Source of the DNA: Sympetrum striolatum
Taxonomy: Eukaryota > Arthropoda > Insecta > Odonata > Libellulidae
NCBI GenBank assembly: GCA_947579665.1
Contig: OX388349.1
Location: 41,673,854 to 41,737,853 of the forward strand
DNA: 64,000 nucleotides
Direction of reading: 5' to 3'
A program made the position numbers and the translations under genes. Under the pieces are notes generated by a model. It ran no database searches and had not been told where the DNA came from. It was given only the letters and a program-made list of their open reading frames with translations. Shown here piece by piece: positions 38,970-48,865 of this stretch (its first letter is position 1; each line of letters begins with the position of its first letter).

Positions 38970-39035
38970 GTTAACGTCGCCATCTGTCCTAGCGACTAAC
39001 TGCGGCAGTTTTGTATAATAAATAAATAAATCAAT
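38970..39035 (+). repeat. Retroelement-like 3' tail with hairpin and (AATA)n
   Basis: GTCGC (38976-38980) pairs with GCGAC (38992-38996), followed by TAA, an ACTGC/CAGT repeat and AATAAATAAATAAAT. The hairpin and the GCGACTAA string recur in the 3' UTR of the intact LINE on the minus strand at 45019-45049. It may be a remnant 3' end of a related or convergent retroelement. Confidence 0.45.
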
Positions 39036-40804
39036 TAAGGCCGAGGCAGGTTGGATTTTTATTGCCATAAAATGATTTTTCTCTGAAAATATTCTCTCAA
39101 TTTTACTTCTATTCGTACCATTCTACTAAATGCATATTTTGTAGCATTCAATTTTGCAAATTTTTGGAGGTTATTTTCATTTCAAAGGATAAGATACAGT
39201 TTAAATTTAGCTGCAAGACCAAGCAAATTTCGGTAAATTCAATTCAGAGACTTCATAGCACCTATATATTATAAGAGGTAGTTCAAATATTTTAAAAGTG
39301 TGTTTAAAAGGCCTTTAAAAATAGAAATATTTGCTATCCTAGCGCTCTTTGTCGGGAAGCAGAGCTGCGCACAAGGCTTTGGTAAGTTCCTCAGTCTACG
39401 CTCCTTTGATCTCACCTCAGGAATATTAATCTACATCCTTTAATTAAACCCCCCTAAAACAAAAACAAAACAACGGCAGTATGAAGCCTATTTGCCACCA
39501 TTCATTTACGCTCCAGAATTACTTGCCCTTATTGGTAATCGATCCCATCCTTTTAATTAGTTTCTCGAAAGTTTTTTTTTCGGCAATCCTCTGTGGAAAA
39601 ATTATTCTTCCTAACTAAGCAATTTGTCTCCGAAAATCCGCACCTCTTCCAATACATCAAAACCCTCTAACTCGGCTTTCGAATTGCCTAGCATTTACGA
39701 AGGATGATTGAAAAGATAATTTATCCGGAGGTGACAATGTTTCGCGTAACTCCATTTACATGATCCATCCCTGTAACGGAAACCTAGAATTTACCGATAA
39801 GAGTTAACCGAAGTACCGTTTTATCGATTTTCATCGCTGATATGGGCGCGATTCTTTCGCCTCATTATTTTTATGGAGATTTAAGGGCCTGATTAAAGGT
39901 AAGTGGCTTAATTATAACTCCGGGTCGGTAATTATACAGTTATGGGAGCATTACTGATACTGCTGGGTAGCTTTCGCTTAAAGTACCAAATCTGCTGATG
40001 ATAAGAAATCTCCTGCGCATCATTACTTGAATGGATCAACTTAAAACCTGTTTAATCATAAGGAAACCTAAATGCTAAGATTGAGGTTTAAAATAATTCC
40101 TAATTAATATGATTTTACGTTTGTTACCTAAAGATATATGCCAACATCTTAATAATCTTGATCACTGAAAGAATACAATTATTAACAAGTGAGTTTAGAT
40201 CCATTCCTACAATTTTGGAACAAATAATATCAAATTAAGGCAGCAGCATTAACTAGTCTTTTATGATTATAATGAAAAGAATTAGGATTCATTGAGTGTT
40301 AAAGAAAACAGGATAAGTAATCCTAAATGTTTAGGTATCTAAAGTGATTGGATAACATTTCAGCGATTTAATTTAAATACTTATTTGGACTCCTGTTCGC
40401 AAATAACGGACTGAAATTAATTAATTTCGTATTTTAATAAACTTAATAAGTTAATAAACTTAATAAGCTGCCTTGACATTTTATCTATTCTTCCCGAGAC
40501 CAGCAAATGTACTGGTTATGCAGTACGAAAAAGTCAATTGAAGTTCAGAAACAAATTCTGATTTTCTCGTACATTAGTAATTCAATGTAAATATTAACGC
40601 TATTCCCTGAAACAGGATTATAAAAAAAATAATCTGAGTAAATTTATGACCATTTTCAGAATCGAATATTTACATAGATCCACTTCATAATCGACCGTTT
40701 CATTTAACAACTGCATAATTCAATCAATCCGAGTTGACCTGACTTCCTGGAGCTCCATTAAAAAATGAAAACTGGACTTCCTGTTTTCCAAAAGAGTTTT
40801 TATA
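39036..40804. other. Gene-free stretch
   Basis: A GC-richer patch at about 39330-40020, otherwise AT-rich. No open frame over 60 codons or recognisable repeat. Confidence 0.5.
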
Positions 40805-40890
40805 AACAACCGTTTCCGACCTTGCAGCCATCATCAGTTCCTAACTGACTGACTAACCTGATGGTGGCTGCAAGATCAATACTGGTTGTT
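40805..40890. mobile_element. Palindromic element with structured module copy 4 (minus strand)
   Basis: Inverted arms 40805-40840 and 40855-40890 share CTTGCAGCCA(T/C)CATCAG and AACAACC. On the minus strand it reads CTGATGA (40837-40831), one T, a short GGC/GTC stem around TGCAAG, then GGAAAC, GGTTG and a TATAAAA-type signal. The second arm carries a mutated version of the same core. Confidence 0.6.
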
Positions 40891-42149
40891 GATTAAAAAA
40901 TCTGGTGGGAGACCAAAGAACAGTTTTTATTTATCAACTGTATAATTTTTCTAATTTAGCAAGCATTTACTTAATTCACATTTAATTTCTCGAGACACTA
41001 CTTCCAAATTTAAAATGCTGTGCTTTTCTTCGACATGTATATGACCCTTAATTCTAGTAGTACCTTTGCAAAATTTCCCTGCCAAGAGGACAGTAGCCCT
41101 TCACTTACTGTAAGAAAAACAATCCTAGTTCCAAAAGAAATTCGTTATAACGGTAAAAATCAAACAACTCTTTCAAAACGCCAAAATTTCTACAAAACTT
41201 ATCTGCAGACTTTCCCATTAATTTATACTTTTTGCTTGCTCGAATATACGGCATGAATTTCGTTAATTTTATCAAAATATTGACAATTTAGTTATCGTAT
41301 ATTTTTGAATCCATCCATTTATCAGTGACATTTTATTAGTCTCTGTTAAAAATTTCCTGCAACAAAATTTACTGTCCTTTCTTTTCTTCCTTGTCATTGG
41401 ATCTGTTAGTTTTGGCGAATGTGTTTGATATAGAGTGAACATAAAACATATTGGCCATTTTGCTTCCCCAAAATCAACACTCCTCTAAGGATGACGGTCG
41501 ATTAGTTTCTAAGGAAAAATATTTTGAAAAGTCAGAAAAATAGAAAATACGTCCGGGAAAATAGACCTTTTTAGATTTGTATTTTTTCAATTTTTAGAAT
41601 GTGCTTAAATTTCACTTCCGCTTGAATTTAATAAAAGACTTCTAATAAAATTTCTATGAAAATGTTCTTTCAATTTATATTTAATTTTGAAACAGGTCTT
41701 GAAAAATATCCGTAAACTTACGGGACTATCTCGCTCCTCTTTCGTGCCGCTTATAATTTTTCTTTCCGGGATCGATGTCTCCAACGGCTTATGTTAGCAT
41801 CCTCGTTGCAGAACAAATAAGAATCAATAAGGAAATGCTATTTATTCTCTCATTAGGCGTCGCTTAATATGGTAACAGATGCGTAGCAAAATCATTCCAG
41901 TAATTATAGAGGCTGGGATTGTACTCGGCTAATGCTCATCAATCTGTTCCTGGGATGTCCCACTTTATCTCAATATGCATGCATAATTAAAAACTCCGCA
42001 CGTCATCAGTCAACCCGAGAGGGGCGTCACTCCCAATGTTTCCTCCGAGTTTCTCATCTTCTAGAAGTCAGACCACCATTGTCGTCGCTTTCAAACAAAC
42101 TCTACTTACGCAACACATCATTGGAATTATCAATAAAATTCGAATTATA
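40891..42149. other. Gene-free stretch
   Basis: Short frames of 72-78 aa with no recognisable content; GC-richer patch at about 41740-42130. Confidence 0.45.
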
Positions 42150-42430
42150 ATTCTAATTTTATAATTATGATAATTATGATAATTATGATATATTATTTGA
42201 TTATATTATAATTTTATTGTTATTATCATTTTATTGTCATATGATAATTTTATTGTTATGATATCAATAAGCTCATAAATTAAGAAAATTATCTAAATTA
42301 TAATTTAAATTTTATAATTAAGTTAATTTTGATATATTAATTTAATTGTATGATAATTATCAATACGCTCAGAATTTAAGGAAATTATCTAGTTTATGAT
42401 AAAAAGGGATTTTAATAATTTAAATGATAA
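42150..42430. repeat. AT-rich simple repeat
   Basis: Runs of ATAATTATG-like units begin near 42150 (ATAATTATGATAATTATGAT) and degrade through TTTTATTGTTAT variants to about 42430. Low complexity; no gene. Confidence 0.65.
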
Positions 42431-42993
42431 TAATTAAATTAATAAAATGGAAGAACGTATTTTCATATGTGGCTTTATATATTTTAACTTGAGGTATCTA
42501 ATCATGCTGGATAAAAGTGAATGTATAGTTTAAGAAAATTAATCAGTTGATTCCGATCATTCAGCTTGATTTAATTTTCAAGAGCGAGGTCTAAATACGA
42601 AGCATCGAACATGAATATTAAATACCCAGCCGTCAATAAGAGCAACTAAACAGCTGTTTAAACAGGCATGTGAATTCTTGAGGCTTAAAGTGGATACATA
42701 CTTTAGAAGTAATGAGAATCGATTCCTTGCAAGGAAGTTAAAATGGAAAACGACTCTTAATGAATTAGAGGTTTACAAGATTTTCAATAGCCCTTTGTAA
42801 GCGCTCCACTCCACGTTGCTACTAGTTTTTGGATACGAAGGTATTCTTCTACCCCTTAAGATGATAGTGCAGCTGTTGAAATGTGCATTTGGTGTGAATA
42901 GCGAATGTAACATAGTGGAGAATGATCTAGTGCAGGCAACCAGTAACATATTTGCCAAGCTATCCTCAGTCATTCGTTGATCCTACAGAATAA

Positions 42994-43120
42994 TGGCGGG
43001 ACCCCCCGTTAGTCATGTGGACAGGGCGTTTGCCTTTGGTGAAAGCGGTCCCGAGTTCGATTCCCGGTGGGAGCCAATGAGCGAAATGACCTAAGCTTTT
43101 AACAATACTACTATACTAGA
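42994..43120 (+). mobile_element. tRNA-derived SINE, copy A
   Basis: A tRNA-like head with an A-box-like TAGTCATGTGG and a strong B box (GAGTTCGATTCCC) is followed by a tail containing GCGAAATGACC and AATACTACTA. The same order appears at 53103-53235, including GAAAGCGGTCCC and the GCGAAAT and ATACTACTA blocks. RNA polymerase III would be expected to use the A and B boxes. The cloverleaf is imperfect, so this is a retroposed repeat, not a tRNA gene. Confidence 0.7.
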
Positions 43121-44828
43121 ATAATTGTGACAGTTAATCAGGTTTTGTTTATTGCAATGACTGGGCTGTGCTGCTCTTTGGCAAACAATTTCATTTTTAG
43201 AAACATTTTTTATTGCATCAAGGTGCAGTTAACCGATACCTGGCATTATTCTCATATGGTTACTATAACATATCGTATGCCTATATACCAAATTTCTGCA
43301 CAGGTGCGCAAATCGTCGTGGAAGCTTCTGAAACAACTTTATCAAATGGACTAGCGAATCAGCGTGCATTGCCGACGTACTGAAAACAGAGGCGTAAGAG
43401 TTCTTTTCTTTATCTCCACCAACCATGTGAGATCTGGAAATAGCTAATATTATATCTTCACTGTGTGACGCGAAAATAATGATCCTGTCTCCGTCGACAA
43501 GTTGAATTTCCATCCGTCACAACTAAGTAATTCTCAAAGGTAACATAACCATACCTTTAGTATACTGAATGGAATGTTCCCATATAGACGATTCAGTTAG
43601 ACTGATAACTACTTAAGAATTCTTCGTATCGTAGAGGATCGGTTAAGCCATAAACTGTCCAATTAATTTCAGACGCACGACTCATCCATGCAGAGATCGA
43701 ATCTACAGTAGCAATATCTTGAAACAACCTCGGTAAAAGCCTCGGTCATATATAACAGCAACTCCATTTCCACCGCCACATTAGGTAGGTATTATCAGTC
43801 ACTTAATTAAATCAGATCTTTTCCAATCTCCATCTCTGCTTACGAATTCCCTGATTTCCTCGGACCTGTAGATCGGCCAATTGGCGAATTAAACTCGTAT
43901 ATTCACTTACGAAGACTGAGCAGGAAACCACCTCATGCAAAACGACGCCTTTTAAAATATTCTTATCTTTATGGGAAGCAAGCCTGGTGGAGAATGGTCG
44001 TACGAGGTCGCGCAAACCTCATTTAGTTCCTTAAGGACCACCCAGGAGGCGTTTCATCGATTTTCCAGGCCATTTTTCGGGTGTAGCTGAAAAGATGACT
44101 GTAAACAATTCTATATTTTGCCTTAGTAACGGTTTTTGGCTTAATGGTCACACATTGTACCGCTTTTTAGGCTAGGAAAATTATCAAATTACTGAGCCAA
44201 AGCCTTATCGAGACATCTCGGAAATACGCAAGTCACTCCACCCCATTTTAGTGCATTCCATTTCTGAAAGATTGAAAAACAGTGGTTTATTAATGAGCAT
44301 CTGTCAAGAGCGGAAGATTTTTCAGGGTAAAAAACCTATTTATCTTTTCGGACATATTAGGTTGGATTAGAGGTTCTCACCTTCCGCCGGTTGTAAAAAG
44401 AGAGCTTTTGAAAATTGATTTTTAAGGCTGTTGTCAAATATCTGCTCACATCATCTAATTGATATCCAAAAAATGTCTGTAGCTGTGAATTGCCTTGCCA
44501 TCACTGGGCAAACGCTCGCGCGGGGTACTGCTCATGTAAGTGATACGATAAGTGATTCATGTTTAAAAATTTAAAAGAAAAATCTTTCAATCCATAACGC
44601 AATAATTTTCATGACAGGAATTCCGTGTTCAAAAAATATTCAGTCGATCTTTCACATTACATTTTTTAATTATTAAAATTGTATTCAAAATTTCTTATTA
44701 CAGCTGTCTTTTAATATCATACCTGCTCAATAATTTTATATTTTATGCTATATTTATATATTTACGCTCATTTCTTGTCTCGTCATCCATTTATTTTCAC
44801 GATTAGCATCGCGAATCCAGTTCGTAAG
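43121..44828. other. Gene-free stretch
   Basis: Frames up to 94 aa without recognisable content; moderately GC-rich around 43650-44060. No repeat is supportable. Confidence 0.45.
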
Positions 44829-44974
44829 CTAGGTAAGGTCATCAGATTTTTTCCAGAAATTTGAACGAAAGTTTTTCCCTGATAGAGGAAATGGAATTAA
44901 ACTAGGTAAGGTCATCAAATTTTTTCCAGCAATTTGAACGAATGTTTTTCCATGATAGAGGAAATGGAATTATT
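44829..44974. repeat. Two-copy tandem repeat, 73-bp period
   Basis: 44829-44901 and 44902-44974 are near-identical (CTAGGTAAGGTCATCA, TTTTTTCCAG, AATTTGAACGAA, GATAGAGGAAATGGAATT), differing at a handful of bases. The intact LINE inserted three bases beyond the second unit. Confidence 0.9.
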
Positions 44975-44976
44975 TG

Positions 44977-44985
44977 AAATTAAAG
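44977..44985. repeat. Target-site duplication, 3' side of the LINE
   Basis: AAATTAAAG here is repeated exactly at 50286-50294 on the other side of the element. The three following T residues could extend it to 12 bases but are indistinguishable from the tail. Confidence 0.85.
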
Positions 44986-45004
44986 TTTTTTTTTTTTTTT
45001 TAAT

Positions 45005-45052
45005 TATTTTTATTTTTAGTCGCGTCCCCCGTAGTTGGGTATTAGCGACCAC
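45005..45052 (-). promoter_or_regulatory. 3' UTR terminal hairpin and poly(A) signal of the LINE
   Basis: On the minus strand GTCGC (45049-45045) and GCGAC (45023-45019) can pair, with an inner CCC/GGG extension. This is followed directly by TAAAAATAAAAATAATT and the A tail, which includes an AATAAA. Such 3' structures can be recognised by the element's own reverse transcriptase when it primes at the target; that role is inferred. Confidence 0.5.
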
Positions 45053-45169
45053 CTTGTCACATATTTTGTGTTACATTTAACTGTTTTTATAAATGGAACT
45101 AGTACATGAATACTGTTTAAAACCTCCTGCTTGTCAGTAAAGATTATATTTTGTAGCTGGCCCACATTC

Positions 45170-48100
45170 TTAGATCAGCTCCCGAAGTTTGGCTTCATTT
45201 ATGAACCCTATTATACTGGTACATTGTTGACTGAGGAGCGCGTCGATAGTTCCATTGAGCTGGCATTTTCTTCTCAGATTTTCGTATTTAGGGCATGTTA
45301 CTAGTATGTGTTCTATGGTAAACTGGATTCCGCAGGTATCACAAATTGGTGCTGCTTCTCTCTTTAGTAGGTGTTCATGCGTTATTTTCGTGTGGCCGAT
45401 TCTCAGTCTTGTGAGGAGTATTTGGTCCCTCCTGGTGAATTTTAGTGCCGGGTTTGGATCGTACGTGTTTTTTCTCACTTTATGGATATAGCTCTTGTTT
45501 TTCTGGCCCCATTCCTCGTTCCATTTACGATCAACTTGACGACTCATTATTCTTTGGAATTCATTTGCAGTGGCGTAGTTATTTAGATTCCCGTCTCTTA
45601 TGTCTTTTGCTGTTTTGGCTAACTCTTTTGTATTTGTGAGACCTTCTAGTCGGGAGTCCGCCAAACCAATTGATACTTTTCCCCTAGCTTTGGTTATTTG
45701 CTGTATTATCCTGTCGAATGGAGGTTCTGGGTATTCCGCTTCGATGCCCCTCTTTGTGTCATCTTTGTCGAACAGGATTAGGCAGTTTTCTCTCCATTGA
45801 TGAGTGTTTTTTATCGATTTCAATATAATTGAGGCCTGGCACGTTTTTTCACTGTGCCATGATGGTACTTCTTGGATGATCGTTTCTCCGTTAGGTAGAA
45901 GAGCTGCGCATCCAACTGAGTTTTCGTTCTTATGCGTGTTTGTGTAAATGATCTTGTGTCTGGGGTAAAGAGCTACAATTTCTTCTAGAGATTTCCCAGA
46001 TAACTCGATTGTGATATTGGTTTCCTTGGTCCATGGTGGTTCTTCACTTTGACATTTTTGGTAAATGCTTGGAATTTGTATTTGAAGTTCTTGGGCGTAT
46101 TTCTTAGCTCTGATCTCGAGAGGTACTGGTATTTTTGACTGGTATTCATATATCGTCTCGTTCGCAGGTTTGCTGAGAAGTTCAAAAATCTGATTTTTCG
46201 GACAACTGAGCATTTTTATAACGTAATTCAAAGTTAGTTTTTTTCGTCGCAGATTCAGAGGGATGGCTTGGGCTTCGCTTAGTATACTGGTAACTGGACT
46301 AGTTATAAAAGCACCTGTGGCGATTCTCATTGCTGTATTGAGTATTGGATTGAGTTTCTTGAGGGTATCATTCTTTGCCGAAGCGTATATCATGCAGCCG
46401 TAATCCAACTTGGATTGGATCAAAGCTTTGAATGTATTGGTGATCGTTTTTTGGTCAGCTCCCCATCCTTTGGCGGATAGCGATTTCAGAATGTTCAGTC
46501 GTTGTTTACATTGGTCCTTTAGGTTATCTATGTGGGGTTTCCATGTGAGCTTTGTATCAATGATCAAGCCCAGGATCTTCATTTCTCTACTGAATTTGAT
46601 TTCCTCTTTCCCCATGTTTAGCTTCGGTGTGTCGACACGGTTCTTCCTGCTAAACATGACTGCTTGGGTCTTACTGGCCGAAAATTTGATCCCGTTTAAG
46701 TCTGCAAATTGGCATATTTTATCTAAAGTTGTTTGCATGATTACTTGCATGGTTTCTGGATTTTTTCCTTTGGTGAATAGGGTTATGTCGTCCGCAAATA
46801 AGGTAATTTTCACTGGAGGCTGGATGTATTTGTGTACGTCATTGATGGCAAGGAGGAATAATGTGACACTAATTACTGACCCCTGCGGGACCCCGTTAAC
46901 CATCTGTACTGTCTGTGAAAATGCACCGTTCACTCTCACTTGAATTGTTCTATTCCGGAGAAAATTTTCAATAAACCCAAGAAGATTTCCTGTAATTCCA
47001 TGATTAATTAATAACTGGACTATTCTTCTCCTCCATACCATGTCATATGCTTTTTCGATGTCCAGGCATATGCCCAGTAAGTTTTGTTGGCAGGCGAACG
47101 CGTTACATATGTCTGATTCAAGGGCCACAAGGCAGTCTCTGGTCGAACAGTTTTCTCTGAAGCCACTTTGGGCCTTTGTTAAGATATCTTTAGAGTCCAA
47201 GTACCATTTCAGTCTCGCGTTCACTATTTTCTCCAAGATCTTGCAGATACAACAGGTAAGAGCAATTGGTCTATAACTACCTTCGTTGTCCTTAGGTTTT
47301 CCAGGTTTGTGGACAGGTATAACAATGGCGTGGCCCCAGATACTGGGGAATAGTTTTTTCTTCCATATAATATTGTAAATTGTTAATAGGGTCTTCAGTG
47401 CCGTATCTGGTAACTGTTTCAGGAAAATGTTTGGTATATAGTCAGGTCCTGGGCTTGTATTTTTACTAGTGAGTAGTCTTTTCTTTAGTTCTTTCATGGA
47501 AATTTCTTTGTTGAGAGGGTCGCCGGGTGTTTCATCTTTTCGTTGCAGTGTTGATCTTTCAGTCCTGTTTTTGAGTGCCAAGAAACCAGGATTCAGGTTA
47601 CTGTTACTTGAATTTTCAGAAAATTTTCGGCCTAAAATATTTGCCATAGTTTCAGCATCGGTTATGATTTGGTTTTGCTGTTTCAGGGCTGTAATGTTCG
47701 AACTTCTCCTTCTACCCTCAATTGCTTTTATTTTGTTCCAGTAATCTTTCGTTGGGGTATGAGAAGAAACCGACGATAAAAATTTATTCCATGAATCTTT
47801 TTTTGAGTTTTTAACGGTTCTTTTGGCAATAGCTTTAAGTCGTTTATGTTCAATTTTATTTTCTTGTGTGGGGTGCCTTTTGAATCGCGTCATTGCTTTT
47901 TTTGCCGCACCGATTGCTTCCTCACACTCCGGGTTCCACCATGGTGTGTTTTTGTTTTCAGTTTTGCATGTCGTTTTTGGTATGCTCTCTTCCGCTGAAT
48001 CCTGTATCATTTGAGAGAATTTAGACATGATTAGGTTAATGTCTATCTGGTCGTTTTGGATAGATGTCACTATGAACTTGTCCAATTCGATACAATCCTC

Positions 48101-48832
48101 AGAAATCATCTGGCTATATTTTCCCCAGTCAGCCTTGGCGTATTTCCATCTGGGACTATTTATTGATTCTTTATTGGATGTGTCTATCTTCAGCACAATG
48201 GGAAAATGGTCACTACCATACAAATTATCGAGTGCCTGCCAGTTAACAATATCAGCAACGTCTCCTGTACAGATGGACAGATCAATTGCGCTAGTTTTAC
48301 CGTTAGAGTGAATGAAGTGAGTTGGAGAGTTATCATTGAGTATTACGAGATCGTTTGTGAATGTGAATTCTTCCATTATTCGTCCTCTGGAGTCTGTCTT
48401 TTCAGATCCCCATAATGTGTTGTGGCTATTGAAGTCTCCGAGGATCACAAACGGAATTGGGAGTTGGCTCATTACATTCTTCAAATCTCTCATTTTCATT
48501 TCATCTCTATCGCTATAGTATATGTTACAAATACATAGGTGTCGGTCACCTATTAGAACTCTGATGACTATAGCTTCAAGGTTTGTTTGTATTTTGATTT
48601 CTTGTGAGTATATCGTATTTTTGACGATTATGCCCACTCCCCCACTGGCTGCTGCAAAGTTCGTTCTATTGTTATTATAGCTGATGAAATTTCTCATGTT
48701 GATATTTTGATTGTCTTTGAGGTTAGTTTCTTGTAAACAAATAATATCAGATTTTTCGTCATCTATTACCTTCTGGAGGAATTCGTAGTTATTTCGAAAC
48801 CCATTTATATTCCACTGTAGTATTCGAGTCAT
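45170..48832 (-). CDS. LINE ORF2: endonuclease, reverse transcriptase, degenerate RNase H, C-terminal zinc-like motif
   Basis: 1220 residues, starting at a true ATG (48832). Residues 1-215 form the exonuclease-endonuclease-phosphatase domain that nicks the target: QWNINGF (6-12), QETNLKD (34-40), LGDFNSHNTLWG (131-142), SAIDLS (181-186) and SDHFP (207-211). Reverse transcriptase spans about 500-770, with YRPIALT (520-526), LDIEKAYDMVW (590-600), NGVPQGS (646-652) and the catalytic FADD (679-682). Residues 960-1080 align with an RNase H domain, but its D-E-D-D catalytic set reads N965, S1001, D1022 and K1069. TRLRIGHT (1141-1148) and C1164-C1167-H1175-C1180 close the protein. It should act in the nucleus by target-primed reverse transcription. 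The ORF is in the same frame as ORF1. Endonuclease and RT look functional; RNase H does not. Confidence 0.95.
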   Translation of the reverse strand: MTRILQWNINGFRNNYEFLQKVIDDEKSDIICLQETNLKDNQNINMRNFISYNNNRTNFAAASGGVGIIVKNTIYSQEIKIQTNLEAIVIRVLIGDRHLCICNIYYSDRDEMKMRDLKNVMSQLPIPFVILGDFNSHNTLWGSEKTDSRGRIMEEFTFTNDLVILNDNSPTHFIHSNGKTSAIDLSICTGDVADIVNWQALDNLYGSDHFPIVLKIDTSNKESINSPRWKYAKADWGKYSQMISEDCIELDKFIVTSIQNDQIDINLIMSKFSQMIQDSAEESIPKTTCKTENKNTPWWNPECEEAIGAAKKAMTRFKRHPTQENKIEHKRLKAIAKRTVKNSKKDSWNKFLSSVSSHTPTKDYWNKIKAIEGRRRSSNITALKQQNQIITDAETMANILGRKFSENSSNSNLNPGFLALKNRTERSTLQRKDETPGDPLNKEISMKELKKRLLTSKNTSPGPDYIPNIFLKQLPDTALKTLLTIYNIIWKKKLFPSIWGHAIVIPVHKPGKPKDNEGSYRPIALTCCICKILEKIVNARLKWYLDSKDILTKAQSGFRENCSTRDCLVALESDICNAFACQQNLLGICLDIEKAYDMVWRRRIVQLLINHGITGNLLGFIENFLRNRTIQVRVNGAFSQTVQMVNGVPQGSVISVTLFLLAINDVHKYIQPPVKITLFADDITLFTKGKNPETMQVIMQTTLDKICQFADLNGIKFSASKTQAVMFSRKNRVDTPKLNMGKEEIKFSREMKILGLIIDTKLTWKPHIDNLKDQCKQRLNILKSLSAKGWGADQKTITNTFKALIQSKLDYGCMIYASAKNDTLKKLNPILNTAMRIATGAFITSPVTSILSEAQAIPLNLRRKKLTLNYVIKMLSCPKNQIFELLSKPANETIYEYQSKIPVPLEIRAKKYAQELQIQIPSIYQKCQSEEPPWTKETNITIELSGKSLEEIVALYPRHKIIYTNTHKNENSVGCAALLPNGETIIQEVPSWHSEKTCQASIILKSIKNTHQWRENCLILFDKDDTKRGIEAEYPEPPFDRIIQQITKARGKVSIGLADSRLEGLTNTKELAKTAKDIRDGNLNNYATANEFQRIMSRQVDRKWNEEWGQKNKSYIHKVRKNTYDPNPALKFTRRDQILLTRLRIGHTKITHEHLLKREAAPICDTCGIQFTIEHILVTCPKYENLRRKCQLNGTIDALLSQQCTSIIGFINEAKLRELI

Positions 48833-48865
48833 TTTGTTATTGTTGTTTTTGTTATTGTTTTCTTA
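48833..48865 (-). promoter_or_regulatory. ORF1 stop and in-frame ORF1-ORF2 linker
   Basis: After ORF1 ends with TAA (48865-48863) the next ten codons are all sense and lead in the same frame to the ORF2 ATG. They encode E followed by N and K only. ORF2 could therefore be made by reinitiation after a short unstructured AAC-rich spacer or by readthrough of one stop giving an ORF1-ORF2 fusion. The sequence permits both and proves neither. Confidence 0.7.

Noticed and set aside
42150..42430. AT-rich replication origin
   Set aside because: It is a degraded simple repeat; AT-richness alone does not support an origin.
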